Below are positions 45,101-53,427 of a DNA stretch of 64,000 nucleotides, one piece after another; position 1 is the first letter of the stretch, and each line of letters begins with the position of its first letter. The translations under genes and the position numbers were made by a program. The notes beneath the pieces were generated by a model, which saw only the letters and a list, made by a program, of their open reading frames with translations, was not told where the DNA came from and ran no database searches. Location of the stretch: contig NZ_BOMM01000050.1 of assembly GCF_016862195.1 (NCBI RefSeq), forward strand, positions 186,001 to 250,000, read 5' to 3'. The DNA comes from Paractinoplanes ferrugineus (GTDB taxonomy: Bacteria; Actinomycetota; Actinomycetes; Mycobacteriales; Micromonosporaceae).

Positions 45101-45458
45101 CCTCGACATGCACGGCCGGCGCCTTGCTGCCGCCGATCCAGACCGGTAGCGATCCGGCCCGCACGCCCTTGGCGGCCGATCGGGCGGCCGGCACGTCGGC
45201 GGCGCCGGCCGGCACGACCGGCGTGGCCGGCACATCGGCCACGCCGGCGGGCCAGGACGCCGTGGTCGCGCGGTATTTGGACGCCGGCTTGGGCGCCGTG
45301 TAGTTGCCCTTGAGCGGCTTCACCGGAGTCGAGCGCGTGGCCGGCACGACCGGCGCCACCGGTTTGGCCGGGGCTGCCTGCGCGGGGAGGATGTTGCCCC
45401 CGACGGCCAGCGTCACCGCTGTCAGCGCGACCAGCGCCGACCTGATTTTGGGCAGCAT
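39174..45458 (-). CDS. Secreted RHS-repeat polymorphic toxin
   Basis: 2094 aa. Sec signal (LVALTAVTLAVGG, cleavage near AQAA, about residue 29). An SpvB/TcdB-like propeller-type N-terminal region follows (about 200-700, WSYPITVPAVPGNLQPKVALSY). YD/RHS repeats span about 950-1750 (for example YDALGRVVAVFKPG, YDLLGNQIELDDPDTGN), ending in the RHS core border RQYDPAIGRFLSADPVFEGN..GYAYAGNNPVVHSDPSGL at about 1825. The last 269 residues (1826-2094) are a unique tip with GSGTRKDGFVRRLND and RGTRYFDPADDTVQVMF..DPVHQGPYLKYQ, the predicted toxin, of no family I can name. A long A/P/V-rich linker follows the signal. Divergent from the giant secreted protein at 45792. Confidence 0.9.
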   Translation of the reverse strand: MLPKIRSALVALTAVTLAVGGNILPAQAAPAKPVAPVVPATRSTPVKPLKGNYTAPKPASKYRATTASWPAGVADVPATPVVPAGAADVPAARSAAKGVRAGSLPVWIGGSKAPAVHVEAETHAAATAAGVDGVLVALRSAGSGSAHLTLSYASFADAYGGDWSSRLRLVSLPACALTTPDVAACRTQTPLASRNDATGQTLEADSVLSAAATTVVGATADSSGGNGDFSATSLKAAGSWQAGGSGDAFTWSYPITVPAVPGNLQPKVALSYNSQAQDGLISSTNNQASWIGDGWEYSPGFIERSYASCHDNAAGATKTWDNCWSAKNTLTLSLNGSSTPLVLDDGGAGYHPQNDQNEKVEHLTGAINGAQSGEYWRVTTADGIQYYFGRNELPGFSSTSTATNSVWTVPVFETDSTRPCYNATFSKSSCQQAYRWNLDYVVDTHADTIAYFYHADQNYYASALGSTAASAYTRSGYLWKIQYGQRDGAVYSTSPAAQVTFTVNGRCDTDAAGCATSTLTSATAKDWPDLPYDATCASGATCKNQSPTFWSTTMLTGIQTQALVGTTETAVDSWSLSHSFPDPQDSKSTASLWLDSITHTGMDTTAGPIGTIERTLPATVFGGTLLANRVKITNGYPPLTRMRLNLITTETGEKISVGYSTAICPTCAPTDPAQNTTLAYPAYWTPSGQSSPILDWFNKYVVTAVTKQDTTDASSNDDIVTTYTPVDKPAWHYDTNPLTPAAQRTWNQWRGFSGMTVAVGNTPDPITKTTYTYLRGMDGDYLTSTTHRSVSVTDSRSEAPITDADQFAGVTYETRVLNGSALVSDTITDPWTSAATANQAATGQHAYHTGTNRTRVFTALASGATRTTEVDEAHDGYGRVTRTDDQGDVSTTTDDTCLTNTFADNTTTAWILDSKAEERSVKVSCAVTPAIPADVLSDQLTYYDGGTTLGGAPTAGDPTMVKRLQSYVAGAPVYVTASTEVDQYGRATSATDGKNHTTTTQYSPATGAAPTSVTVTDPLNHATTTTYDALRGLAKSTTDPAGYVTTSQYDALGRVVAVFKPGRSTSSTPNLKYTYSVSNTGPSLVSTYTLNHDASGYWQTETLYDSLLRVRETQAQTSGTGRVQTDVFYNTTGLKSGETAAYYNGAAISAAIEPAQAGDIDAETAYTYDGAGRKTADIAYHRGDETWRTTYTYGGNFVTVVPPAGSTPSTAVSDARNNTVLLRQYHAGVTPDYLHAASGTYDDTRYGYTADGKPSAETDAAGNSWGWKYDLLGNQIELDDPDTGNSTTTYDNNGAVATVTNAEGKQVTYAYDDGGRKTGLYDTTGGQAPAAGNALATWTYDTVKKGMLTATTSYSAGDTYTDTVLAYNLYGFVTAHRMTLTGTDAGVLPAAGYTVSPGYESNGLPDGQNDAAIAGLPQETTGYDYDATDQPTALTGKSAYVTAVGYTGLGQVAQYTFGAGAVAGYENFTYDEQTGTPATTIVKGFGQSGDIDNVAYTFGSATVSKGSGLLTKIVDKRSAATVTDTQCFGYDYAQRLQQAWTGTDNCAAAPTAATVGGSVAPYWQSWTYNADGGRDTATDHGIAGAADTTTSYHYPAAGSATDQPHTLSGMTSTGPNGATFTYDKSGNTTAITGGASGDEKLTWTSTGKVATATTARGTTTFGYAADGSQLIQRDPATTTLYLGDQQIVMNKNTKALTGTRYYTVNGTVVAARAGATAVSYLIADRQGTADLTIAAANGAVTRRQYLPFGEIRGAAAGAWPGNKDYVGGADDANTGMETLGARQYDPAIGRFLSADPVFEGNDPAQMGGYAYAGNNPVVHSDPSGLRIDADGKASDVAAVGDIDFARKRSAQAAGSGNGGATHKPHVVALTPHVLIRDDDPYYPKMYTALHGSQIGDKPLVKLKNEEQIWRWACSSKGACPKAFNDLLGGGNGSFLFPTNYHRATHVNGRVMGIMIGSGTRKDGFVRRLNDPDSMRGATEEEVDALARSSGLKSAPMKPTSATGGRGTRYFDPADDTVQVMFEAGDPAQADPVHQGPYLKYQVKGAGKAGAVRVPLDGNPNPGEGFTGAAPKPIAEWGNESLIEVIEEAVEEGGE

Positions 45459-45791
45459 TTAGCCCTCTCCCCCGCGTTTGCGGCAGATGATCAAGCCGCG
45501 TAGACGGCGGACATTAGCATCGACGAGGGCCGTCACTGTGCCCCCCTTTTCATAACGTCCGTCTAAATAGAGTGGTCCGCACCTCGAGTGACCTGAAATA
45601 CATTGAATAACCACCCCTTACGCAGGTACTTTCCGCTGCGCGCAGTCCATTCCGGCCTGCGTGCGCGGGCACGGGGGCTCGTTATGACGCACGTTTTCCC
45701 AGTGATTAGTCAACGGTCTAATTAGACGTTCCCTGAATTCCAGGCCGGAAGGCCGTGCTCGCCGTTGCGCGATCGATGGGAAAGGTGCACA
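45459..45791. other. Divergent promoter region
   Basis: About 330 bp between the RHS gene and the giant secreted protein, both reading outward. AT-rich patches near 45545-45610 and 45690-45725 (GATTAGTCAACGGTCTAATT) are plausible promoters. No gene seen. Confidence 0.45.
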
Positions 45792-48700
45792 GTGCCACAA
45801 GAAAATAGGGGCCGGCGAGCGCTGGCCGCTGCGTCGGTGGCGGCCACCGCCGTGCTGTTGCTCGCCGCGCCGGCCGCCGCGACGCCGCCCGCTGGTGACT
45901 CGGGCCTGACCGGATCCGGCCCACAACCGCCGGCGACCCCTGCGCAGCCGTCCGACCTGCGGCAGATGGAGAGCGGTCCGGTCCTCGGCGACGACGCCGC
46001 CGCAGCCATGGAGGCAGCCGCGACCCAGGCGCAAAGCAGCGGCAAAGAGGTCGTGGTCAGCCGATTGACCACCGAGACCCAACTGGTCACGGCCGAGCCG
46101 CAGGGTGGCTTCGTCTACTCCGGCACTCCGACGCCGGTGCGTACCAAGCAGAGCGGCAAGTGGGTGCCGATCGACACCAATTTGCACCGCGGCTCCGACG
46201 GCACGCTGGCGCCGGTGGCCACGGCGTACGGCTCGGTGCGCTTCTCCGCCGGCGGTGCCGGGCCGCTGGCCACCACCAGCTCCGGCGCCACCAGCTACGC
46301 CGTGACCTGGCCCGGCAAGCTGCCCGCGCCGCGGGTGTCGGGATCGACCGCGACTTACCCGGAGGTGTTGCCGGGCGTCGACCTGGTGGTCAGCGCGACC
46401 ACCGGCGGCGGCTTCCACGAGGTGCTGGTGGTCAAAACCGCGCAGGCCGCCCGCCACAAGACGCTCGACGCTCTCGCCCTGCGCGCCGCCACCCGGCACG
46501 GCCGCGCCCCGGACGGCACGACGCTGACCGCCAACCCGGACACCGGCATGGTGCTCGACACCGCCACGCCGCTGATGTGGGACTCCACCAAGGCGCCCGC
46601 CGCCGACCGCTCCGACGCCGCGCACCCGGGCGCGGCCGCCCGCGTCGCCCCGGTGCGGATGCGGGCGAGCTCGACCGCGTTGAGCCTGATTCCGGACCGC
46701 ACGCTGCTGCACGCGGCGTCCACGGTCTTCCCGCTCTACATCGACCCGAGCCCGAACTGGCACAGCTCCAGCGGCGGCACCCCGGCGTTCGATGAGGTGA
46801 AGCAGGGCTCGCCGTGCAACGGCGCGTCCTACTACAACAACACCGGCAGCGCCGGGAACTACGGCAACCTCGGGGTCGGCTACAACGGCTGGTCCAGCTG
46901 CGTCGGCGACGAGCACGCGTACTACCAGTGGACGATCCCGGCGGTGCTCAAGACCAGCAACGTCACCATCAACACCGCACAGGTCAACGCGACCGAGACG
47001 TACTCGTCGTACTGCACCGTCACCGCCACCGTGAACCTGCACTGGACCGGCGCGATCGGCTCCGGCACCGACTGGAACAACCGGCCCGCCACCAACAGCG
47101 GATTCAGCACCAGCCAGTCGTACGGCCCGGCATCCAACCCGGACAGCTGCCCGAACGCCGACAACGTCACCCACGGATTCGACGTCAAGACCGCGTTCGT
47201 CAAGGCGCGCACCGGCAGCAAGTTCACCGTCGTGCTCAGCCAGGACAGCACCGAAGCCAGCAAGAATCGCAACGCGTTCAAGCGGTTCGCGGACAACCCG
47301 GCGCTGCAGGTGACGTTCAACCGGGCCCCGGCCACCCCGGCCGCGACCCAGCTCGCCGCCGTCTCCGGCACCAACAACGTCGGCTGCGACACCGCCGCGC
47401 CCTACCCGTACATGGGCAAGAGCATCGTCACCAACACCCCAGTGTTGTCGGCCAAGATCTCCGACCCGGACAGCGACAAGCTGCGGGCGACCTTCAAGTA
47501 CTGGGTGGACGGCACCACCACGACGTACACGCTGCTCTCCGGCGACAACCTCGCGTCCGGTACGACCGCCAAGGTGAGCCTACCGGCCGCCTTCATCAGC
47601 GGGCTGGCCGACGGGAAGATCGTCGACTGGCAAGTCACCGTCACCGACGGCATGGCCACCACCGCCTACCCGACCTGGTCCTGCCACTTCGTCGCCGAGC
47701 CGCACGCCGTACTGGACCCCAGCATCGACGCCAACGCGACCTATCCCGACACCGACAACGGCGGCGGAATCGGCGCGGCGGCCGGCACCACGGCCACGTT
47801 CACGCTGCACAACACCGGCACCGCGGCCACCAAGTTCGTCTACAACCTCGACACCCCGCCGCCGGTGACCAACACTCCGGCATCCGAGGTGGTCGCCGCC
47901 ACCAGCAACGCCGCCACGGTCACGGTGACGCCGCTGGCGCCCGGCCCGCACACGCTGTGGGTCGCGGTTCTGGACGCCGCCGGCGACGCGTCGGCGACCG
48001 AGGGCTACAACTTCGAGGCGGCCAGCCACGCGGCCACGACCTGCGCGAGCCTGGCGGCCTGCTTCAACAACACCGCCATCACCGCGGACACCGCCATGGC
48101 GGCCGGGTCGGCCGACGGCAACACCTCGTTCTCGGCCACCGACCTGGCCAACGCGGGCTGGACCACCGGCAGCAAGGTCAACGTCAACGGGGCCGGGTTC
48201 ACGCTGCCCGCGTTCGGCGCCGGGCAGGCCGACAACGTCCTCGCGGCCAACCAGACCGTGACGTACGCGTACACCGTGCCCGCGCGCGGTCCGAGCAGCC
48301 TGGAATTCCTGACCACCGCCACCAACGCGCAGGAGCAGCAGCCGGCCGAGATCGACCAGAACGCGACCACGCCGTACCTGGCCGCAGGCCTCGCTGTCGC
48401 CGGCACCTACTGCTTCGACGGGGAGAACCCGGAGGCGTACTGCCCGGCCCGCGGGGTCATCACCTACACCGACGGAGAGATCCAGCCGTACGTGCTGAAC
48501 GTGCCCGACTGGGTCGCCGGGCCGCCGAGCCTGGCCGCCGTCACGCTGCCGCACCGCAACAACATCAGCGGCACGGCCGACACCAGGACGCCGAAGATCT
48601 ACCCGTTCTCGGTGCCGCTGGAGGCGGGCAAGACGATCGCGTCGGTGACCCTGCCGGACGTCAGCAACAAGGTCGGCAACGGCACCGAGGGGCTACACAT

Positions 48701-50711
48701 CTTCGCAATGGCGCCGCGTAACACGACCACCGGAACGGTCGAGGCCAACGGCAGCGCCGTCAGCCCCGCCGCCGCCAAGTCGTGGACCGGCGCGTGGGCG
48801 AGCCCGACCGAGTTCGCCTACAACTACCTCACCCCGGCCGGCACGAAGTTCTCCAACATGACCTTCCGGACCGCGGTCAAGCCCTCGATCTCGGGCGACA
48901 CCCTGCGCATCCGCCTGGACAACGCTCTCGGCGTCGCTCCGTTGACGATCGGGCACGCCACTGTCGCCCTCGACGGCGCCGCCCCGCCGGTGGCCACCCC
49001 GAGCGGCGCGTTCCACAACCTCACCTTCGCCGGCGCGGCCACCGCCAAGATCCCGGCCGGCGGCATGATCTACAGCGATCCGCTGACCTTCGCGGTCACC
49101 GCCAACCAGTGGCTGCTGGTCTCGTTCTCGCTGACCAACGCGGTCGCGTCGCTGCCCGAGCACTCCTGGGCCTCCGACACCGACCACATCTACACGTCGG
49201 CGCCCGGCTCCGGCGACCACACCACCGACACCGCGGCCACCGCCTTCACCGGCACCGGGACGCACAACGGCAACTTCACCAATCTGCTCACCAACATCGA
49301 CGTCACCACCGCCGGAACGCCGACCCAGGCCGTCCTCGGCGACGGTCTGATCGACGCCTTCCAACCCAACACCGCGCCCAACGGCGAGACCGGCGTACGG
49401 CTCTCCGACGACCTCCTCGCCGCCGAACCGACCACCCCCGGCCCGTACGGCACGATCGCCGCCGGCATCCAGTCGAACTACCTGATGACCGACAACCCGC
49501 AGAACTACTCGGGTCGAAGCATCGGTGGCCCCTCGGCGCTGTCCCGGATCGACCGCGACATCCTCAGTCAGCCCGGCGTCAACACCGTCGTGCTCGACGA
49601 GGGTCTGGAGGACATCCTCAACGGCCGGAACCTGGATTCGCTGGAGAACAGCGGCTACACCCAGCTGCTGACCGCGCTCGAGCTCAACGACATCAACGTC
49701 ATCGTCCTCGGCGTGCGCCCCTGCGACGGATACACCGGTGACGGCGCAACCACCGCGGCCGGCGCGACCGCGAACGACCCCTGCACCGCCGCGGTCGACG
49801 CCGACCGGGTCGACCTCAACACCTGGCTCAGCAGTGGCGGCTTCGGCGACACCAACCCCTGGACCACCCCGGCCCAGTTCTTCATCGACACCGACGCCGC
49901 CGTCGGCGTCCCCGACACCGCCAACGGCGAGACGAAGCTCGACCCCAACGCCGCCGTCGCCACCGACCACGTCAACCTCACCGACGCCGGATACGCCGCG
50001 CTGGCCTCGGCCTATCTCGGGCCACAGGACACCTGGGCGCTCAACGACGCCGACGCCAGTGACCCCGACAACGTCGTGGTCACCGCGGCCGACAGCGCGC
50101 CCGGCAGCACCAATCCGTACCTGGTGACCAATCCGCTCGCCGGCAACAACCCGGCCACCCTGATCGGCGGCGCCACCTGGAGCAGCGATGCCACCCGGGG
50201 CACCGTCCTGACGCTCAACGGCACCGACGCCGGCGCGAGCACGGCTGGGCCAGTGCTGACCACCAACGGCAGTTACACGGTCTCGGCCTGGGTCAAGCTG
50301 AGCAGCATCGCCGCCACCGCCACCGTCGCCGGTCAGCAGGGAACGGCCAACTCGGCCTTCGCCCTGCAGTACAACAAGACCTACAACGCCTGGACGTTCA
50401 TCGCGCCCGGCTCGGACACCGCGGCCCCAGCGACAAGCCCGCACGTGTCCGCGGCGGCCGCGCCGGCCCTCAACACCTGGACCCACCTGGTCGCCAGCTA
50501 CAACGCCGCAACCCACACCATGACCCTGTACGTGAACGGAGCCCCCGCCGGAACAGCGGCCAACACCACGGCCTGGAACGGCGCCGGAACGTTCGACCTG
50601 GGCCACAGTGGGGCCGGTTCGTACCTGCCCGGCAGCATCAGCAACGTCCAGGCGTGGAACTACACCCTCACCTCGCAGCAGGTAACCGCGCTCTGCAAGC
50701 AGATCCACTGA
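45792..50711 (+). CDS. Giant secreted protein: DNRLRE-like, degenerate SGNH and LamG domains
   Basis: 1639 aa. Signal peptide (GRRALAAASVAATAVLLLAAPAAA, cleaved near residue 32). The DNRLRE-like region occupies about 90-510 (ATYPEVLPGVDLVVSATTGGG, ALSLIPDRTLL..PLYIDPSP, WTIPAVLKTSNVTINTAQV). Ig-like beta repeats follow, then an SGNH-hydrolase-like domain at about 1170-1415 and a C-terminal LamG/concanavalin domain (1485-1635, YTVSAWVKLSS..TWTHLVASYN). In the SGNH part the Ser motif reads GDG and the Asn block GLEDI, so it is probably inactive. GTG 45792 with AAAGG at 45781-45785 is preferred over 45765. Such proteins often sit beside RHS genes in Actinobacteria; the function is perhaps adhesion or toxin display. 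Confidence 0.82.
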   Translation: MPQENRGRRALAAASVAATAVLLLAAPAAATPPAGDSGLTGSGPQPPATPAQPSDLRQMESGPVLGDDAAAAMEAAATQAQSSGKEVVVSRLTTETQLVTAEPQGGFVYSGTPTPVRTKQSGKWVPIDTNLHRGSDGTLAPVATAYGSVRFSAGGAGPLATTSSGATSYAVTWPGKLPAPRVSGSTATYPEVLPGVDLVVSATTGGGFHEVLVVKTAQAARHKTLDALALRAATRHGRAPDGTTLTANPDTGMVLDTATPLMWDSTKAPAADRSDAAHPGAAARVAPVRMRASSTALSLIPDRTLLHAASTVFPLYIDPSPNWHSSSGGTPAFDEVKQGSPCNGASYYNNTGSAGNYGNLGVGYNGWSSCVGDEHAYYQWTIPAVLKTSNVTINTAQVNATETYSSYCTVTATVNLHWTGAIGSGTDWNNRPATNSGFSTSQSYGPASNPDSCPNADNVTHGFDVKTAFVKARTGSKFTVVLSQDSTEASKNRNAFKRFADNPALQVTFNRAPATPAATQLAAVSGTNNVGCDTAAPYPYMGKSIVTNTPVLSAKISDPDSDKLRATFKYWVDGTTTTYTLLSGDNLASGTTAKVSLPAAFISGLADGKIVDWQVTVTDGMATTAYPTWSCHFVAEPHAVLDPSIDANATYPDTDNGGGIGAAAGTTATFTLHNTGTAATKFVYNLDTPPPVTNTPASEVVAATSNAATVTVTPLAPGPHTLWVAVLDAAGDASATEGYNFEAASHAATTCASLAACFNNTAITADTAMAAGSADGNTSFSATDLANAGWTTGSKVNVNGAGFTLPAFGAGQADNVLAANQTVTYAYTVPARGPSSLEFLTTATNAQEQQPAEIDQNATTPYLAAGLAVAGTYCFDGENPEAYCPARGVITYTDGEIQPYVLNVPDWVAGPPSLAAVTLPHRNNISGTADTRTPKIYPFSVPLEAGKTIASVTLPDVSNKVGNGTEGLHIFAMAPRNTTTGTVEANGSAVSPAAAKSWTGAWASPTEFAYNYLTPAGTKFSNMTFRTAVKPSISGDTLRIRLDNALGVAPLTIGHATVALDGAAPPVATPSGAFHNLTFAGAATAKIPAGGMIYSDPLTFAVTANQWLLVSFSLTNAVASLPEHSWASDTDHIYTSAPGSGDHTTDTAATAFTGTGTHNGNFTNLLTNIDVTTAGTPTQAVLGDGLIDAFQPNTAPNGETGVRLSDDLLAAEPTTPGPYGTIAAGIQSNYLMTDNPQNYSGRSIGGPSALSRIDRDILSQPGVNTVVLDEGLEDILNGRNLDSLENSGYTQLLTALELNDINVIVLGVRPCDGYTGDGATTAAGATANDPCTAAVDADRVDLNTWLSSGGFGDTNPWTTPAQFFIDTDAAVGVPDTANGETKLDPNAAVATDHVNLTDAGYAALASAYLGPQDTWALNDADASDPDNVVVTAADSAPGSTNPYLVTNPLAGNNPATLIGGATWSSDATRGTVLTLNGTDAGASTAGPVLTTNGSYTVSAWVKLSSIAATATVAGQQGTANSAFALQYNKTYNAWTFIAPGSDTAAPATSPHVSAAAAPALNTWTHLVASYNAATHTMTLYVNGAPAGTAANTTAWNGAGTFDLGHSGAGSYLPGSISNVQAWNYTLTSQQVTALCKQIH

Positions 50712-50718
50712 CAACGAC

Positions 50719-50746
50719 GGTGGGCGGGCCCGCGGGCCCGCCCACC
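50719..50746 (+). terminator. Perfect 13-bp GC hairpin terminator
   Basis: GGTGGGCGGGCCC, two bases, then the exact complement, 8 bp after the stop at 50711. No U-tract. The following 300 bp (50747-51046) contain no gene I can support. Confidence 0.7.
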
Positions 50747-51046
50747 GGCCCACGCCACGCAGACGCCGACGATGTCGTGTCGGGCGGTGGCGAGCAGGCC
50801 GGCGGAACCGGCTGACGTGACGCTGGCACCCGAGAGTCGCCTGTCGGGCGGCGGCCCGAGTGGGCCAGGGCTGCCGGTGGATGAGTTCCGTTTTGATCGT
50901 GGCGAATAACGACTCGCAAAGAGCCGGCGCGACACTTCCCGACGGGCCGACAAGAAGGACGCGATCAACGAGAACTCGTTAAACCGTACGCGCGTTCGGG
51001 AAAATGCGTGTCGCGAAGATCCGCAAGCATTACGGCGGGAAATGAA

Positions 51047-51069
51047 AAAGGCCAGCCAAGCTGGCCTTT
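51047..51069 (-). terminator. Terminator after tRNA-Pro 3' end (site 2)
   Basis: AAAGGCCAGC / GCTGGCCTTT, 10-bp perfect stem with a CAA loop. On the minus strand it is followed by TTTTCATTT and lies 6 bp beyond the tRNA fragment. Confidence 0.85.
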
Positions 51070-51075
51070 CACAAA

Positions 51076-51119
51076 GTCGGGCTGACAGGATTTGAACCTG
51101 CGACCCCTTGACCCCCAGG
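51076..51119 (-). repeat. att site 2: 3' half of tRNA-Pro
   Basis: Same 44 bp as at 31503 and 54496. No encoded CCA (acceptor is followed by CTTT). The flank on the anticodon side (GCCATTGTGG) differs from the other two copies, as expected at element junctions. Confidence 0.85.
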
Positions 51120-51311
51120 CCATTGTGGACGGCGCTTGTGCACGTCAAGCGCGATGCGCGACGTTCAAGAGGATGTCAAGTGTGCAGGTCTGGGTACGAG
51201 TGTGCATAGCGTGTGGTCCCCATATGGTCCCCGCACGACTTGCTGGACCCGTCACACAACCTCTACGTCACACAACCTCTACCCGCTCAGCGCTGACACA
51301 ACGCCGCCTGC

Positions 51312-53090
51312 TTAGGGCTTGCTCGCAGTCTTCACCCTCTCCAGCAAAGCCTCTTGGCTACGCCTGCTTCTAACGTCGTCCTTACGCAGGCTTCGACCTT
51401 CGGCGAGCACCTGACTGAACTGTTCCGCAGCCAACGCTATCGCGGACGCAATCGCGGCCTCAATTTTCTCCGAGAACGCTTTGTCAGATATACGGAAACT
51501 AAGCTTCTTTGGATTCTTGAGCGCCTTGCTCGCATCCAAATCGCTAGACTCAAAAATCGAGACGATGCCTGGATTCACGAGCGCAGAAACCATCATGGCG
51601 ATGTGGTATTTGGCGGCCTTCAACGTCGTAGATTCCGGTGTCCTCGCAAAATACCTGTCAATGCGATAGATAATCCAGGCTGCATAGTAGTACGTTTCTA
51701 CAGGGTATTCTCCCCATACAAAAGACCCTTCGACTTCAAAGTCTTTTGGGGATCCGATTGCGCGGGAGGACTCGCCAAAAAGGGTTGCGGCAACAGCCCG
51801 ATTCAGCTCTGGTGTGGTCACTACACGGGTGCGCGCAAAATCGAGCGCCGCCCCACGGCTCTGGCGCTCATAACGCAATCCATCCGAGCCGGACTGCCCG
51901 AAGTATTCTTCGACATTCTTAGCTATTTGAGAACTAGCTTGGATGTCTGTCGAACCAATCGCGGTTTGCAGGTTAGTCGCGATAGAAACGCTTGTTCGGA
52001 CGTCCGGGTCGTTAGAACTCACAATTTTGACTGGGATCCAAAGATTAGACAACAAGTGAGAAGCATTCTTCACCTCGTCCGTCTCTGACCAACGGATGAG
52101 CTGGTGACTTGTTTGCCCGCCATTGACGATCTGGTATCCCGAGATGAAGAATCTATCGCCATTCCCACGAAGCTCGGTGGCAATAATAGTCAAGCCATTG
52201 TTTAGAAAAGGAAAGTGTTCGCGTTCGTTTGATCTCAAAGTTCCCATGATCCGGCTATTCACCGGGTTGTGAGGCCCGAGGTCGAGTCGCACGTTGTCGT
52301 CGAAGATACCAGCGCGCGCTTCACCAAATTCATCTTTGAGCAGCTTCATGATCTCGGTGGCAGATATGAGGCCGATGTAAGCCTCACTGACCCTATCTGT
52401 TGCCGGGATCGTTTGTCGTTTCTCGAAGTTGAACTGAACGTTTTGGGGTCCGTGACGCTCTTTTTGTTTAGCAGCGAGCTTCTCGTGGCCGTGGGTACGG
52501 AGTTTGAATCCCTCTGAGTAAACTCCGAACTGACGGATACGTTCAAGCGCTTCCGTTACCTGAAGCTCAGCCTGCGCATTCTGGCCATCATTAGGGCTGG
52601 TCGTGACATAATAGATCTCTAACGGAATGCGGCTGTCAGCGAACTTGTCGCCGTTTTCCGCTATGCGGTCAATAAGGATTGCCAAATCAACCAACCTAGG
52701 TGGCAGCGTTACAGTGTTGGCCTTCACTGCATACTTTGTCACCGCCTCAACACCGTGAAGGAACTTGGCGATGAGCTTTGAGTCAAACGACTCGCTTGTC
52801 TTAGCCTGGATGAAGATTACCTTTGCAGAATTGGCACCTTGCCCTGCAATCAGTTCGTCGATTTCCTCGGGTTCAAAGACGACGCGGTTATTAATGACGA
52901 CTGCGGCAATATCAACGCCTTCGTCATTGCCGCCACCAAGAACTGAACGCTCAATTGAATCAATATCATCACGCACGTATGGGAATAGGTAGTTCGCTGC
53001 GACGTATCGCTCAAACTTTTCCGACTCGGTTCCCTCGAAGCCAAAGTCACGTGAGAATTTCCCCACGCGCTTGCTCGTAAGTGTGTGCAT
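51312..53090 (-). CDS. AIPR-family abortive-infection protein with REase-like N-terminus
   Basis: 592 aa. N-terminal PD-(D/E)xK-like nuclease: FERYVAANYL, NDEGVDIAAVVINN (Asp60) and VIFIQAKTS (Gln95-Ala-Lys97). The AIPR domain (about 230-500) has FPFLNNGLTIIATELRGNG and FISGYQIVNGGQTSHQLIRW. Family members are phage-resistance proteins thought to cleave nucleic acid on infection. ATG 53090 with GGAGGG upstream. Base composition and codon use are markedly AT-richer than all neighbours, a clear sign of transfer. Only intact gene between att sites 2 and 3. Confidence 0.88.
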   Translation of the reverse strand: MHTLTSKRVGKFSRDFGFEGTESEKFERYVAANYLFPYVRDDIDSIERSVLGGGNDEGVDIAAVVINNRVVFEPEEIDELIAGQGANSAKVIFIQAKTSESFDSKLIAKFLHGVEAVTKYAVKANTVTLPPRLVDLAILIDRIAENGDKFADSRIPLEIYYVTTSPNDGQNAQAELQVTEALERIRQFGVYSEGFKLRTHGHEKLAAKQKERHGPQNVQFNFEKRQTIPATDRVSEAYIGLISATEIMKLLKDEFGEARAGIFDDNVRLDLGPHNPVNSRIMGTLRSNEREHFPFLNNGLTIIATELRGNGDRFFISGYQIVNGGQTSHQLIRWSETDEVKNASHLLSNLWIPVKIVSSNDPDVRTSVSIATNLQTAIGSTDIQASSQIAKNVEEYFGQSGSDGLRYERQSRGAALDFARTRVVTTPELNRAVAATLFGESSRAIGSPKDFEVEGSFVWGEYPVETYYYAAWIIYRIDRYFARTPESTTLKAAKYHIAMMVSALVNPGIVSIFESSDLDASKALKNPKKLSFRISDKAFSEKIEAAIASAIALAAEQFSQVLAEGRSLRKDDVRSRRSQEALLERVKTASKP

Positions 53091-53179
53091 CAGCCCTCCT
53101 CATGAGTTACTAACCTCGCCCTTCAGTAGGGCTGACGGTGAGGATTTCAGGGTACGTGACGTGCCATCCGCCGCTGACA

Positions 53180-53415
53180 GTGACCTCACGCGGGGCGGAC
53201 CGTCACACCGGTGGTGCTGCTCGGCCAGCCACCTCGGTGACACAGGTGACAGCGGTGACACTCCCCCGCAGTGCCTGGTCAAGGTTCCAGCCCCGTTGAG
53301 CGGCATCCCGGAGCTTCTGAGGCAACCGAGTGACAGCCCGCGGATAGGCTGTCACTCACGTTTTCGCAGCTAAACGGCCATCGAGTGACGACAGTGACAC
53401 CAGTGACAGAGTGAC
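53180..53415 (+). repeat. Phased GTGACA repeats
   Basis: GTGAC at 53180, 53237, 53246, 53255, 53330, 53385, 53394, 53403, 53411, plus inverted copies at 53202 and 53351. Two runs have an exact 9-bp period (53237-53263, 53385-53411). Could be replication iterons, a transfer-protein (TraB-type) binding cluster or a regulator array. The 9-bp period could also be a relic of codon triplets from a Thr/Val/Ser-rich linker of a lost replication gene. Confidence 0.55.
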
Positions 53416-53427
53416 GCGGGCAGGCCA

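Noticed and set aside
48693..50753. Long minus-strand frame under the giant secreted protein
   Set aside because: Composition is that of an antisense shadow; the plus-strand product has signal peptide and known folds.
53180..53415. CRISPR-like array
   Set aside because: Repeats are six bases with 3-base gaps, far too short and too close for repeat-spacer units, and no cas genes are present.
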